A DNA stretch of 64,000 nucleotides from Lachnospiraceae bacterium (lineage in GTDB: Bacteria; Bacillota; Clostridia; Lachnospirales; Lachnospiraceae): NCBI GenBank assembly GCA_017437065.1, contig JAFSBX010000131.1, forward strand, positions 21,772-85,771, in the 5' to 3' direction. The position numbers and the translations under genes were made by a program. This document shows positions 26,919 through 36,001 of the stretch, in pieces; position 1 is the first letter of the stretch; every line of letters starts with the position of its first letter. The notes under the pieces are model-generated. The model did not search any database, had not been told where the DNA came from, and saw nothing but the letters and a program-made list of their open reading frames with translations.

Positions 26919-27560
26919 ATGGGAAAAATTAGAATCCAGATTACAAAAGGTTATATAATAACACTACTATTTCTTGTTTTTGGTTTATTTAATTTTTTTA
27001 ATGGAATGAAAGCATACTATGATTCGAAGAATGCGGTTTTATTGTCGGAATTGAAATTTGATGAATGCGCTGAGGGGCAGTATGTGTGTGGAAGTATAGA
27101 ATCGTATGTTGTGAAAAGGTTAGAGACTAAATATTTTGGGAATAGTGGTACATTGATAACTGCAATGGGGACAGAATATAATTTTTATACAATTCCCACC
27201 GCGGATAATAAATATATCAGAATCATGATAAGGGATAAATCTGACACAGATGCATTAGAGGAATTTGTTCGGGGGCAGGGAGAAGGTGTGTATATTGAAG
27301 GGGAAATTGTGAAATCAGCTTTACCGTTGAACTACGGGTGGTATAAAGGGGTAGAAGGTTGGGAGAATAAGGTATTAGAGGAAATAGTGCATCCAAACTA
27401 TGTTATAAAAGAAATAGATTTCAGTAAAAAAATGAAGCAAGTGTATATAGGTATTGTTTTGATGCTGGGTGCAGTCGGCTGTTTTATATTGTCAGGTGGT
27501 ATAGAGGATTTTGTGATATTTGAAAAAAATGAGGCTGAGAATTCAGTACTATCTGATTAA
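26919..27560 (+). CDS. Unknown protein with two membrane segments
   Basis: The 213-residue product has one hydrophobic segment near the start (IITLLFLVFGLFNFF) and another near the end (VYIGIVLMLGAVGCFILS), with about 140 soluble residues between, probably outside the membrane. I do not recognise the family. GAGGG 8 bp upstream supports the ATG at 26919 over that at 26913. The gene ends just before a bidirectional terminator. Nothing in the sequence suggests an enzymatic role. Confidence 0.7.
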   Translation: MGKIRIQITKGYIITLLFLVFGLFNFFNGMKAYYDSKNAVLLSELKFDECAEGQYVCGSIESYVVKRLETKYFGNSGTLITAMGTEYNFYTIPTADNKYIRIMIRDKSDTDALEEFVRGQGEGVYIEGEIVKSALPLNYGWYKGVEGWENKVLEEIVHPNYVIKEIDFSKKMKQVYIGIVLMLGAVGCFILSGGIEDFVIFEKNEAENSVLSD

Positions 27561-27580
27561 TACAATATTTGGAAATACAT

Positions 27581-27625
27581 AAAAGGACAAAGCGAGGAAG
27601 TAGTTTCCAGGCTCTGTCCTTTTTG
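27581..27625. terminator. Bidirectional terminator between the membrane protein and mecA
   Basis: AAAAGGACA (27581-27589) and TGTCCTTTT (27615-27623) form the outer stem, extended by AGC/GCT. It lies between converging genes. Confidence 0.85.
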
Positions 27626-27627
27626 TG

Positions 27628-28386
27628 TTAAATTTCTGCTAATGCCTGTAAAGCAGAATCTTTGATCAAAGGTGTAAAATGTTCTTCCAGATAAGCTTCG
27701 CTTGCAGAAGAAAAACGCTCCAGTGTACCATATTCAGAAAGGATATTACAAATTTTGTTGTATTCTTCCGGTGTATGGTCGCCTTTAGCTAATGTTAACA
27801 GATAAGAATCCGTTGTTTCATTTTTATACAATGAATTAGATTCGTGATAATTATTATTGACTATGTGTGCAAGACGAATTAACTCATGCAACGTATGGAA
27901 AGAAAAAACCCGTATAAGACTCTTAGCCGCCGGAGTCTCTTTTTTTGATGTCTGCACGGGCTTTGAATCTTTTTCATCTTTGGAAAAATCAGAATTCAAA
28001 GTATCTTCATGAATTCTCTTGAATAAATCAAGGACTTCATCCGCCCCTTCGACAAGCTCATCAAGCAAATCATCTGTATCGTCATCGCCATCATGTATGG
28101 AAGGCGCAAATTTTGAGAAACGTGTATCCAGTTCTTCCGGATCTTCTACCTTAGTAATAATTAACACGATACATTCAGAATTCAAAGGGATAGCTTCAAT
28201 CATAAGCGGAATGTCTTCAGCTTCAAATCCGAACTCGAAAGCTGCCTGTTGCATCATGTCACGGAATAAGCTTTTCGCTTTTTCTGTTCCGTATGCAAGT
28301 TCACTGATTTTCAGCTCACGGTCTGCTAAATCCTCTCTGGTCAGAGTACAACGAATCTGATGGTCATTTACTTTTTCTATTTTCAT
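27628..28386 (-). CDS. mecA: MecA-family adaptor protein
   Basis: The 252-residue product has the MecA N-terminal domain (MKIEKVNDHQIRCTLTREDL, then FRDMMQQAAFEFGFE), an acidic linker with an Asp run (HDGDDDTDDLLDELVEG), and a C-terminal ClpC-binding domain (IRVFSFHTLHELIRLAHIV and YEESLYKNETTDSYLL-like pattern). MecA delivers substrates such as competence or sporulation regulators to ClpCP. The length is near the usual 210-240. It is a single-gene unit on the minus strand, opposite the structured-RNA candidate. Confidence 0.9.
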   Translation of the reverse strand: MKIEKVNDHQIRCTLTREDLADRELKISELAYGTEKAKSLFRDMMQQAAFEFGFEAEDIPLMIEAIPLNSECIVLIITKVEDPEELDTRFSKFAPSIHDGDDDTDDLLDELVEGADEVLDLFKRIHEDTLNSDFSKDEKDSKPVQTSKKETPAAKSLIRVFSFHTLHELIRLAHIVNNNYHESNSLYKNETTDSYLLTLAKGDHTPEEYNKICNILSEYGTLERFSSASEAYLEEHFTPLIKDSALQALAEI

Positions 28387-28560
28387 GCTATCACATCCTT
28401 ACTATATATATGATACTGCACAGATTAAGTTTGGTTCCTTTCATCTGTGAGCTGTTGAATATATTTGGTGTTTAAAGTATCTTATACTTTTCCGTCTTTT
28501 TAGTCAATAGTAGAGGAAAAGTGTTTAAAAAAATTTTATATATTTTTTTACAAATAAAGC

Positions 28561-28589
28561 TTGCAATATCCGGAAACAGCGAATATAAT
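28561..28589 (+). promoter_or_regulatory. Strong promoter with no protein gene directly behind it
   Basis: TTGCAA (28561-28566) and a perfect TATAAT (28584-28589) are exactly 17 bp apart. Transcription would start near 28596. The next start codon with a ribosome site is at 29030, so more than 430 nt would be untranslated. Confidence 0.75.
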
Positions 28590-28595
28590 ACAATG

Positions 28596-28906
28596 CAGAG
28601 ATACCTTTCGGATAATCAGCATCGAAAGGAGGCTTTATAGAAGTATACGCAGTACGGACGTTATCCGTGTATTTTATATTTCAATTTTAATCTTTAAACT
28701 TATCTGTCCTTAGGACATATCGAAATCCTTATTACCCAATGATTTTTTAAATTGATAGAAGAATAAAAATAAGGAAATCTTGCAAGCATATTAATGCGCG
28801 TGGTCAATGGTCAAAGATTAATTTTCCAAATATTTATCAGACTTATAATTCAAAAATTTATTTTATCGGGAATACTATATTTGTATTTGTATGTCCGGGT
28901 ATCTCT
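28596..28906 (+). ncRNA. Candidate structured non-coding RNA
   Basis: Starting just after a consensus promoter, the sequence has a long-range closing stem GAGATACC (28598-28605) with GGTATCTC (28898-28905). Inside are hairpins TTTCG/CGAAA near 28606-28626, ACGGA/TCCGT near 28653-28667 and TGTCC/GGACA near 28705-28718. The CC at 28604 could pair either in the closing stem or with the GG after CGAAA. No convincing ORF lies inside. It does not show motifs of RNase P, tmRNA or SRP RNA that I can recognise. The remainder of the 28387-29029 gap is AT-rich with no gene seen. Confidence 0.5.
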
Positions 28907-29029
28907 TGAACTCTATTAGTATTATCGGCATTTTTCCATGAATCTATAATGGTAATACAAACTAAATATATCGCGAAATCTCCTTTTTGGAAAAGTTTGT
29001 ATAAAAAATAACAGGGGGATGATACATAT

Positions 29030-29242
29030 ATGCTTTCAGAGGAAACAGAAGAAAATATGAGAAAAAATCTGGAAAAAGCAGTGCAGAGAGGTGCCAGTCT
29101 TTATCTGGAGGGAGTAAGGAGCACGCCGGAAGCTATTGTAAGATATTGCGTTAATGAAGAAATGTCTTATATGCCGGATTATGTATGGAATAACGAAGGA
29201 AAATTGACGGAAGTCAGATATGACAAAATCAGGCACACGTAG
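29030..29242 (+). CDS. Small hypothetical protein
   Basis: A 70-residue ORF starting ATG with AGGGGGA 10 bp upstream. It is helical and charged at the start (EETEENMRKNLEKAVQRG) and has no membrane segment or recognisable motif. A possible -10 TATAAT lies at 28945 without a good -35. I do not recognise it. It could be a small protein encoded on the transcript that begins near 28596, or an independent gene. The 200 bp behind it hold the GH18 promoter and nothing else that I see. Confidence 0.5.
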   Translation: MLSEETEENMRKNLEKAVQRGASLYLEGVRSTPEAIVRYCVNEEMSYMPDYVWNNEGKLTEVRYDKIRHT

Positions 29243-29387
29243 GCGGAAGAAGAAATAAGGTAAATTCTGCTCAAACTAAAGTTAGGAAATAGAGAGCGGC
29301 CCCTCTTGTATGATAATAAATGTGCAGAAAGTGCCGGAAAAATGTAAAAAAAGTACGGTGTTGGCTTGAAAAATGTCAAAATTGGTA

Positions 29388-29416
29388 ATGACGATAAGAA
29401 AATAGTTTGTTATAAT
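29388..29416 (+). promoter_or_regulatory. Promoter of the GH18 gene
   Basis: ATGACG (29388-29393) and TATAAT (29411-29416) are 17 bp apart and lie 29 bp before the start codon. Confidence 0.6.
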
Positions 29417-29444
29417 AGAGGGCGGTCAGAAAGGAGCTGGATTA

Positions 29445-31130
29445 ATGAAAAAAGCGATTCCGGTTATCATTGCGATTGCCCTCATTATTATAGTAGGTGT
29501 AGCATACATTGGTATGAAATTTTTGGGAAGATATACATATTCGGAAGAATATGCGGATTTAAACGAATATTATGCAGTAAGTGGAGAAGAAACCGCTATA
29601 GTGTTGCAGGATGAGATTGTAGAGGAGAAAGCATTACTGCGTGACGGCAGTTATTATTTTGATTATGCAACGGTTCGTAAATACTTTAACGACCGTTTTT
29701 ATGTGGATAAAACAGAAGGATTATTATTGTATACAACGGCAGTGGATACGATACGAACAGAAATTGGAAGCAACATTTATGTAAAAGATGGTATGGCTGA
29801 GGAAGAAAGCTATGTACTTTCTTTTTATGAAGGAGAAACGTTGTATCTGGCGGCAGACTATGTGAAGAAGTTTTCTAATTATTCCTATGAAGCATTTGCA
29901 AAGCCGAATCGTTTACAGGTGTATACGGAATGGGGAGAAATTCAGACAGCCCAAATTAAAAAAGATACGTCAGTACGTTATCAGGGTGGTGTGAAAAGTG
30001 ATATTTTAAAAGATGTTTATGCAGACGATACGGTGACGGTTTTGGAAGAGATGGAGAATTGGTCAAAGGTCAAAACGGCAGATGCAGTAATCGGTTATGT
30101 AGAAAATAAGCGTCTTTACGGAAAAACAACGACGGAACAGATTCCGATAACAGACTATGTAGAGCCGGAGTATACAAGCCTTACAAGAGATTATAAAATT
30201 AATCTGGCATGGCATCAGGTATGGTCGGCGGATGCTAACAGTACACTGGATGAGATGATGGCGGCAACAAAAACTGTGAATGTGATTTCACCTACATGGT
30301 TTTCGCTTTCCGATAATGAAGGAAATTTTACTAATATTGCATCAACTTCCTATGTACAAAGGGCACATGATATGGGATTGGAAGTATGGGCGTTGATTGA
30401 TAATTTTAGTACGGAAATTGACACAAAAACAATTCTTTCATCAACAACTAAAAGAGCATATTTGATTAATAATCTTGTTCAGACGGTAAAAGATTATGGT
30501 ATTGACGGAATCAATATTGACTTTGAGCAGGTTGCCATGGATGCAGGCGATGATTATATTCAATTTATCAGGGAACTTTCGGTTGTATGTCGTAAAGAAG
30601 GAATTGTACTTTCGGTAGATAATTACGTTCCTACTGCATATACCGCTCATTATAACAGAAAAGAACAGGGATTGTTTGCAGACTATGTGATTATCATGGG
30701 ATATGACGAATATTATGCGGGCAGTCCGGAAGCGGGACCGGTTTCTTCCATAGAATATGTAGAAAACGGAATTGCGGATACCGTAGAGGTAGTACCGGCG
30801 AATAAAGTAATTAATGCCGTACCGTTTTATACAAGGGTATGGAAAACCACAAACGGAACGCTGGACAGTGAGGCGGTATCCATGGATGTGGCAACGCAGT
30901 TTATTGCGAATAACGGAATTGAGACTTATTGGAATGAAACAACCTGTCACAATTACGGAGAAGCGCAAATAGGAGATGTGTTCTATCAGGTTTGGCTGGA
31001 AGATACACAGGCATTACAGGATAAATTGAATGTAATGAAAAAGTACAATCTTGGTGGTGTTGCAGAATGGAAACTGGGACTGGAAAATGCAGCAGCATGG
31101 GATTTAATTGCAAATTATATGAATGAATAA
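29445..31130 (+). CDS. Membrane-anchored GH18 family glycosidase with SH3-like domain
   Basis: The 561-residue product has one N-terminal hydrophobic segment (AIPVIIAIALIIIVGVAYI), a region like the copper amine oxidase N-terminal domain (to about 160), an SH3-type domain (about 165-225, DTSVRYQGGVKSDILKDVY and WSKVKTADAVIGYVENK), then a GH18 barrel. The catalytic motif is DGINIDFEQ, with the final Glu as acid. Proteins with this layout, such as spore-associated YaaH/SleL relatives, act on peptidoglycan or chitin-like polymers. It is anchored outside the cell. The next gene, cwlD-like, also acts on the wall, but a terminator separates them. Confidence 0.88.
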   Translation: MKKAIPVIIAIALIIIVGVAYIGMKFLGRYTYSEEYADLNEYYAVSGEETAIVLQDEIVEEKALLRDGSYYFDYATVRKYFNDRFYVDKTEGLLLYTTAVDTIRTEIGSNIYVKDGMAEEESYVLSFYEGETLYLAADYVKKFSNYSYEAFAKPNRLQVYTEWGEIQTAQIKKDTSVRYQGGVKSDILKDVYADDTVTVLEEMENWSKVKTADAVIGYVENKRLYGKTTTEQIPITDYVEPEYTSLTRDYKINLAWHQVWSADANSTLDEMMAATKTVNVISPTWFSLSDNEGNFTNIASTSYVQRAHDMGLEVWALIDNFSTEIDTKTILSSTTKRAYLINNLVQTVKDYGIDGINIDFEQVAMDAGDDYIQFIRELSVVCRKEGIVLSVDNYVPTAYTAHYNRKEQGLFADYVIIMGYDEYYAGSPEAGPVSSIEYVENGIADTVEVVPANKVINAVPFYTRVWKTTNGTLDSEAVSMDVATQFIANNGIETYWNETTCHNYGEAQIGDVFYQVWLEDTQALQDKLNVMKKYNLGGVAEWKLGLENAAAWDLIANYMNE

Positions 31131-31137
31131 AAATAGA

Positions 31138-31174
31138 GACCATCATGGGAGTGAATTCCTGTGGTGGTTTTTTT
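31138..31174 (+). terminator. Rho-independent terminator after the GH18 gene
   Basis: Imperfect arms ACCATCATGGGA and TTCCTGTGGTGGT followed by seven T. Confidence 0.8.
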
Positions 31175-31256
31175 GTAATAGGAAAGTTGAGGTATATTGG
31201 ACAGCTTGTAGTTAATATCTTAGTAGAAATTAGTAGTTGGTTATAAGAGGTCGATA

Positions 31257-31958
31257 GTGCGGGAAAGAGGGCAGCTGATTGTAAAAATAAGTGTATTGGT
31301 ATTATGTATTATTTCAGTGGTATATGCAGGAAAGGAAATGATATGGAAAGCGGGTTCGGATAGTGTGAAGGAAACGAGGGAGAAGTATTGCGTAGTAATT
31401 GATGCAGGTCATGGCGGTTTTGACCCGGGAAAAGTCGGAGTTAATGGTGCACTGGAAAAGGATATTAATCTGGCAATTGCGAAGAAAGTGAAACAGTTTT
31501 TGGAAGCGGAAGATGTTGAAGTTATCATGACAAGGGAAACGGAAGCAGGACTATATGAGGAGACTGATTCCAATAAAAAAGTGCAGGATATGAAAAAGCG
31601 AATTACAATTATCGAAGAAACAGTGCCGGATGTTACGGTTAGTATCCATCAGAACAGTTATCATGAAGAATACGTGCATGGTGCGCAGGTATTTTATTAT
31701 ACAGGCAGTGCGGAGGGGGAACAGTTTGCGAAGATTTTGCAAAACAGATTGATAGAGGGAGTGGATAAAGATAATACCCGCGTGGAAAAGGCGAATAACA
31801 GTTATTACCTGTTGAAAAAGACATCTACGCCGATTGTGATTGTGGAATGTGGGTTTTTGTCTAACAGGGAAGAAGCAGATGCACTGGCAAATGAACTGTA
31901 TCAGGAAAAGCTGGCTTGGGCGATTCACTTGGGTATATTGCAATATTTAAATCAGTAA
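31257..31958 (+). CDS. cwlD: N-acetylmuramoyl-L-alanine amidase, CwlD-like
   Basis: The 233-residue product has one N-terminal membrane segment and an Amidase_3 domain with the zinc ligands in VIDAGHGGFDPG (His), LEKDINLAI (Glu) and SIHQNSY (His). The catalytic Glu lies in VECGFLSNREE. CwlD makes the muramic lactam of spore cortex by removing the peptide side chain; the short single-domain form with a signal-anchor fits. The GTG at 31257 has AGAGG 6 bp upstream. It could also be a vegetative amidase, as the sporulation role rests on family resemblance. Confidence 0.88.
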   Translation: MRERGQLIVKISVLVLCIISVVYAGKEMIWKAGSDSVKETREKYCVVIDAGHGGFDPGKVGVNGALEKDINLAIAKKVKQFLEAEDVEVIMTRETEAGLYEETDSNKKVQDMKKRITIIEETVPDVTVSIHQNSYHEEYVHGAQVFYYTGSAEGEQFAKILQNRLIEGVDKDNTRVEKANNSYYLLKKTSTPIVIVECGFLSNREEADALANELYQEKLAWAIHLGILQYLNQ

Positions 31959-32004
31959 AAGAATGTTATTGAAAATGTTTGCGAAAATGTTTGTAAGTAC
32001 ATAC

Positions 32005-32033
32005 TTTCCATAAAAATAGGAGTGTGTTATACT
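32005..32033 (+). promoter_or_regulatory. Promoter of the tsaC/sua5-type gene
   Basis: TTTCCA (32005-32010) and TATACT (32028-32033) are 17 bp apart. Transcription from about 32040 rules out the most upstream in-frame start at 32022. Confidence 0.65.
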
Positions 32034-32096
32034 AAGCATGCAAAATTACGTCTGCATAGGTCAAATGTAATGAAAAGAGTGAAAGAAGAACCGAAT

Positions 32097-33149
32097 ATGG
32101 AAACAAAATTTTCTGTAATAGATGAAAAAAATATAGATAAAGAGGCAATTGCACAGGCAGGACAGATTTTAAAGGAAGGCGGTCTTGTTGCATTTCCAAC
32201 GGAAACGGTTTATGGTCTTGGTGGGGATGCGCTGAATAAGGAGTCATCAAGAAAAATTTATGCGGCCAAGGGACGTCCTTCTGATAATCCTCTGATTGTG
32301 CATATTGCAGAGCTGGATAAATTGGAAGCAATCGTACAGGAAATTCCGGAATCAGCTAAAAAACTGGCGAAAGAGTACTGGCCCGGTCCCTTGACGATGA
32401 TATTGAAAAAATCGCAGTTGGTTCCAATGGAAACAACGGGAGGGCTTCAGACAGTAGCAGTCAGAATGCCGAATCATCAGGTAGCGTTGGAACTTATTAA
32501 GGCAGCAGGAGGGTATGTTGCGGCTCCCAGTGCCAATACATCGGGAAAACCAAGTCCTACGTTGGCATGTTTTGTAAAAGAAGACATGGATGGCAGAATT
32601 GACATGATTCTGGATGGTGGTCAGGTAGGAATCGGACTGGAATCTACGATTGTGGATTTGACGGAGGAAATGCCAATCATTTTAAGGCCGGGATATGTTA
32701 CGAAGGAAATGTTGGAGAAGACTTTGGGCATTCCGGTGGCATCAGATCGTACCATGATGCATGCAGACTGTAAGGAAGCTCCCAAGGCACCGGGAATGAA
32801 ATACAGACATTATGCACCGAAGGGTGATTTGACGATTATAACAGGTGAAGAACAAAGTGTAGTGGAACGAATAAATTGTCTGACGAAAAGCATGCGGGAA
32901 AAAGGTGAAAAAGTAGGCATTATCGGTACAGACGAAACAATAGCAAAGTATCACGCCGATAGTGTGAAAAGTGCCGGAAACCGTAAGGAAGAGGAAACAA
33001 TAGCGAGAGAATTGTATCGTATTCTCAGGGAATTTGATGATGAAGGAATTACTGTAATTTATTCAGAAGGTTTTGCAGAAGACGGCATTGGACAGGCAAT
33101 CATGAACCGGTTGTTAAAGGCAGCAGGACATCATGTAGAGAACGTATGA
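32097..33149 (+). CDS. tsaC: Threonylcarbamoyl-AMP synthase (Sua5/YwlC type)
   Basis: The 350-residue product has a YrdC/TsaC domain with GLVAFPTETVYGLGGDAL, KGRPSDNPLIVHI and APSANTSGKPSPT, plus the C-terminal Sua5 domain after APGMKYRHYAPKG. It makes threonylcarbamoyl-AMP from Thr, bicarbonate and ATP for t6A37 in tRNAs reading ANN codons. The ATG at 32097 gives the usual N-terminus; an ATG at 32070 is also possible and neither has a perfect ribosome site. It lies upstream of rpiB and the deaminase gene and may be co-transcribed. Confidence 0.94.
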   Translation: METKFSVIDEKNIDKEAIAQAGQILKEGGLVAFPTETVYGLGGDALNKESSRKIYAAKGRPSDNPLIVHIAELDKLEAIVQEIPESAKKLAKEYWPGPLTMILKKSQLVPMETTGGLQTVAVRMPNHQVALELIKAAGGYVAAPSANTSGKPSPTLACFVKEDMDGRIDMILDGGQVGIGLESTIVDLTEEMPIILRPGYVTKEMLEKTLGIPVASDRTMMHADCKEAPKAPGMKYRHYAPKGDLTIITGEEQSVVERINCLTKSMREKGEKVGIIGTDETIAKYHADSVKSAGNRKEEETIARELYRILREFDDEGITVIYSEGFAEDGIGQAIMNRLLKAAGHHVENV

Positions 33150-33249
33150 AAAGAACCGGAGTTTGAAGAAGTAGCAACGAAATAATACAAATGTGGAAAA
33201 TTGATACAAAAAAAGAGCAAAAAAAATTAAATTAATGGAGGAAAAGAAG

Positions 33250-33684
33250 ATGATAGCATTAGGATGTGACCATGGTGGTTTTGATTTAAAACAGGAGGTA
33301 ATTAAGTATTTAGAGCAGAACAACATTGCTTATAAAGATTTTGGATGTATGGACAAGCAGTCCTGTGATTATCCGGAATTTGGACGTGCAGCAGCAAAGG
33401 CTGTAGCAGACGGTACATGTGAAAAAGGTATTGTAATTTGTACAACGGGAATTGGTATTTCTATTTCCGCAAACAAAATTGCTGGGGTACGTTGTGCTCT
33501 TTGTTCGGACACACTTTCAGCAAAAATGACAAGATTGCATAATGATGCAAATGTACTTGCGATGGGTGCAGGAATTGTAGGAACAAATCTGGCGCTTGAT
33601 ATTGTGGAAACTTTCCTGAATACGGAATTTTCAGGGGAAGAAAGACACCAGAGAAGAATTGATTTGATTGAGGCGGAAAACTAA
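33250..33684 (+). CDS. rpiB: Ribose-5-phosphate isomerase B
   Basis: The 144-residue product has the RpiB signature IALGCDHGGFDLK, the phosphate-loop region CTTGIGISISANK and the active-site Cys in IVICTTG. It interconverts ribose 5-phosphate and ribulose 5-phosphate in the pentose phosphate pathway. The ATG at 33250 has GGAGG 8 bp upstream; the ATG at 33235 overlaps that site and is rejected as the start. It also overlaps functionally with the PRPP synthetase encoded later in the window. Confidence 0.96.
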   Translation: MIALGCDHGGFDLKQEVIKYLEQNNIAYKDFGCMDKQSCDYPEFGRAAAKAVADGTCEKGIVICTTGIGISISANKIAGVRCALCSDTLSAKMTRLHNDANVLAMGAGIVGTNLALDIVETFLNTEFSGEERHQRRIDLIEAEN

Positions 33685-33712
33685 TTTTACAAAAGAAGAA
33701 GGTAGAAACGAA

Positions 33713-34198
33713 ATGATGAAAAGGCAGGATTATATATCATGGGATGAGTATTTCATGGGAGTTTCCATGCTTTCGGGGATGCGTTCAAAGGATCCGAATA
33801 CACAGGTGGGAGCATGCATTGTAAGTGAGGATAATAAAATACTTTCCATGGGGTATAACGGATTTCCTAAGGGATGTTCCGACGATGAGTTCCCATGGGC
33901 AAGAGAAGGAGAAAATCCTTTGGAGACAAAATACCCGTTTGTGACTCACAGTGAGTTGAATGCCATTTTGAATTACAGAGGTGGCAGTTTAGAGGGTGCA
34001 AAAATTTATGTTTCACTGTTCCCGTGCAATGACTGTGCGAAAGCGATTATTCAGGCGGGAATTAAAACAGTTGTGTATGACAGTGATAAATATGCGGATT
34101 TGCCGGCGACAAAAGCATCAAAAAGAATGTTGGATGCTGCCGGTGTGAGATATTATCAGTATCAGCACACAGGAAGAAAAGTAACATTAGATATGTAG
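33713..34198 (+). CDS. dCMP/cytidine deaminase family protein (ComEB-like)
   Basis: The 161-residue product has the zinc site of deoxycytidylate deaminases: HSELNAIL (His and catalytic Glu) and FPCNDCAKAI (C-x2-C). The segment DPNTQVGACIV is also typical. It deaminates dCMP to dUMP for thymidylate synthesis. Start ATG at 33713, with GAAGAAGG upstream; ATG at 33716 would remove one residue. It begins 28 bp after rpiB, suggesting one transcript. Confidence 0.92.
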   Translation: MMKRQDYISWDEYFMGVSMLSGMRSKDPNTQVGACIVSEDNKILSMGYNGFPKGCSDDEFPWAREGENPLETKYPFVTHSELNAILNYRGGSLEGAKIYVSLFPCNDCAKAIIQAGIKTVVYDSDKYADLPATKASKRMLDAAGVRYYQYQHTGRKVTLDM

Positions 34199-34254
34199 AA
34201 CTGACTGCAGGATGAGTGTGGAAGAAAACGGAAAGAGAAAGGCAGGTGAAGTAG

Positions 34255-35412
34255 GTGAGCATGAAAAACAGACAGAAAATTTCGGTAATATTGGTAATAG
34301 TGTTGCTGCTTGCTGCGGTTCCACTTACTTCTTATGCCACTACAACGCAGGAAAAATTAAATCAGGCGGAGCAGGAAAAAAAAGATACCGAAGAAAAGCT
34401 GGAAGACAAGCAGGAAGATATAGATGGGTTAAAGCAGGAGCAGAATACTTTAAAAGGCGAGCTGTCTAATCTGAATAATCAGCTGAGTGAGGTCAGTACG
34501 AATCTTTCGGATTTGGAAGAGGATATTTCTACAAAAGAATTGGAGATTGAAGTAACGGAACAGGCATTGGCAGAAGCTATGCAGATAGAAGAAGAACAGT
34601 ATACTGCCATGAAAAAAAGAATCCAGTTTATGTATGAACGCAGGGACTTTATGCTTATGGAAATGTTACTGGAAGCAGGAAGTTTCGGAGATTTTTTGAA
34701 TTTTAACGATTATATTGAGAAACTGTCGGAATATGATAAAAAGATGCTGGATGAGTATCAGGCGACAATTGTTACGATAGAAGAAGAAGAAGCCAGATTG
34801 AGAGAAGAAAAGGCAGAACTGGAAAATCTGAAAGCACAGGCAGAGGCAGAGAAAAGTCGTGTGGCAGGATTGGTAAGTACGACATCTAACAATATTGCAG
34901 CATATTCAAATCAGATATCTGATGCGGAAGCGGAAGCATTAGCGTATGAACAGCAGATAAAAGAACAGGAAGAAAATATTGAGTATCTGAAAAAGAAGCT
35001 GGCGGAAGAAATTGCCATGTCACAGCTGGCAGCGAACTCTGCAAGACGTAATATTTCGGAGGTAACATTTGCGGATGGTGACAGATATCTGCTTGCAAAC
35101 CTGATATATTGCGAAGCGGGTGGAGAGCCTTATGAAGGACAGGTTGCGGTAGGTGCTGTTGTTATCAACAGGGTACTTAGTTCAGTATATCCGGATACGG
35201 TAGTTGGTGTGATTTATCAGAATAAGCAGTTTTCGCCGGTTGCCAGTGGTCGTCTTGCACTTGCATTGGCAGAAGGAAGAGCAACGGAAAGCTGTTACAG
35301 GGCGGCGGATGAAGCTATGGCAGGAGTGACAAACGTAGGGAATTGCGTGTATTTCAGAACGCCAATAGAAGGTCTGACAGGGATTAGAATAGGTGGACAT
35401 ATTTTTTACTAA
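34255..35412 (+). CDS. Secreted coiled-coil protein with SleB-like cell wall hydrolase domain
   Basis: The 385-residue product has a signal peptide (VILVIVLLLAAVPLTSYAT), a long coiled coil (about residues 30-260) resembling the PcsB/CwlO-type N-terminus, and a C-terminal Hydrolase_2 domain (about 275-385). That domain starts LLANLIYCEAGGEPYEGQVA, with the catalytic Glu of SleB-type lytic enzymes, and ends GNCVYFRTPIEGL. It would cut peptidoglycan, either spore cortex or dividing wall. The GTG at 34255 has AGGTGA 5 bp upstream, and the ATG at 34261 is the alternative. The fusion of a coiled coil with a SleB domain is typical of clostridia. Confidence 0.88.
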   Translation: MSMKNRQKISVILVIVLLLAAVPLTSYATTTQEKLNQAEQEKKDTEEKLEDKQEDIDGLKQEQNTLKGELSNLNNQLSEVSTNLSDLEEDISTKELEIEVTEQALAEAMQIEEEQYTAMKKRIQFMYERRDFMLMEMLLEAGSFGDFLNFNDYIEKLSEYDKKMLDEYQATIVTIEEEEARLREEKAELENLKAQAEAEKSRVAGLVSTTSNNIAAYSNQISDAEAEALAYEQQIKEQEENIEYLKKKLAEEIAMSQLAANSARRNISEVTFADGDRYLLANLIYCEAGGEPYEGQVAVGAVVINRVLSSVYPDTVVGVIYQNKQFSPVASGRLALALAEGRATESCYRAADEAMAGVTNVGNCVYFRTPIEGLTGIRIGGHIFY

Positions 35413-35441
35413 AGTGGATAATATATAAATTCAGATAAAAT

Positions 35442-35471
35442 AAAATGGGAGGCATTAAGCTTCCCATTTTT
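35442..35471. terminator. Bidirectional terminator between SleB-like and DUF402 genes
   Basis: AAAATGGGA and TCCCATTTT arms with an inner GC/GC pair. It overlaps the 3' end of the DUF402 gene, whose stop is at 35455. Confidence 0.85.
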
Positions 35472-35934
35472 CAATATTTGCTTTTAAATTATCAAATTCA
35501 CCGGCATAAATTAAGCCAAGTAAGTGGTTCAGACGTCTTAAGGAAAGAACAATCAGTTGTTCGGATAAATTATGCTGTTCCAGTATATCGGCAAGCTCGT
35601 CCAAATCAACGACTCTGACAAATCCGTCCGGTTCAATAATCACATCGGCAAGAAGGTCTGTGGCGGTTAAGGAATGTTCTTCTTCATTGTAATCATAGTC
35701 TACAATGTCACAATACCAGCACATCAGGGAGTTATCTTCCCGATAAAATTTACTGATTTTAAATCCTTCTTTTAGAAAAAAACAGGAATATCCGTGATGT
35801 AAATCCTTTTTCGGTTTCAGGGTATTCCATTTGGTAATAATAAATTCCTCATTTGCGGAGAGAATAATATCATCCTTCAGCAAAACACATTCGTTAGGAA
35901 TAATTCGTTTACGAAAAAGCTTTAAATTCGGCAT
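35455..35934 (-). CDS. DUF402 domain protein
   Basis: The 159-residue product has the DUF402 pattern: an N-terminal basic stretch, WNTLKPKKDLHHGYSCFF, then WYCDIVDYDYNE and the acidic site LTATDLLADVIIEPDG and VRVVDLDELADIL. Relatives include FomD-like nucleoside-diphosphate/phosphonate hydrolases. The metal-binding Asp cluster looks present. The ATG at 35934 is 6 bp after AAAAGGAGG; an ATG at 35940 touches the site. Its substrate is unknown, and it lies alone upstream of the ATPase operon in the opposite direction. Confidence 0.82.
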   Translation of the reverse strand: MPNLKLFRKRIIPNECVLLKDDIILSANEEFIITKWNTLKPKKDLHHGYSCFFLKEGFKISKFYREDNSLMCWYCDIVDYDYNEEEHSLTATDLLADVIIEPDGFVRVVDLDELADILEQHNLSEQLIVLSLRRLNHLLGLIYAGEFDNLKANIEKWEA

Positions 35935-36001
35935 AATCATCCTCCTTTTCAAAATCTTACTATTGCATGAAAGAAAAGTCAACGGAAATGTCTGATTTTA
36001 C

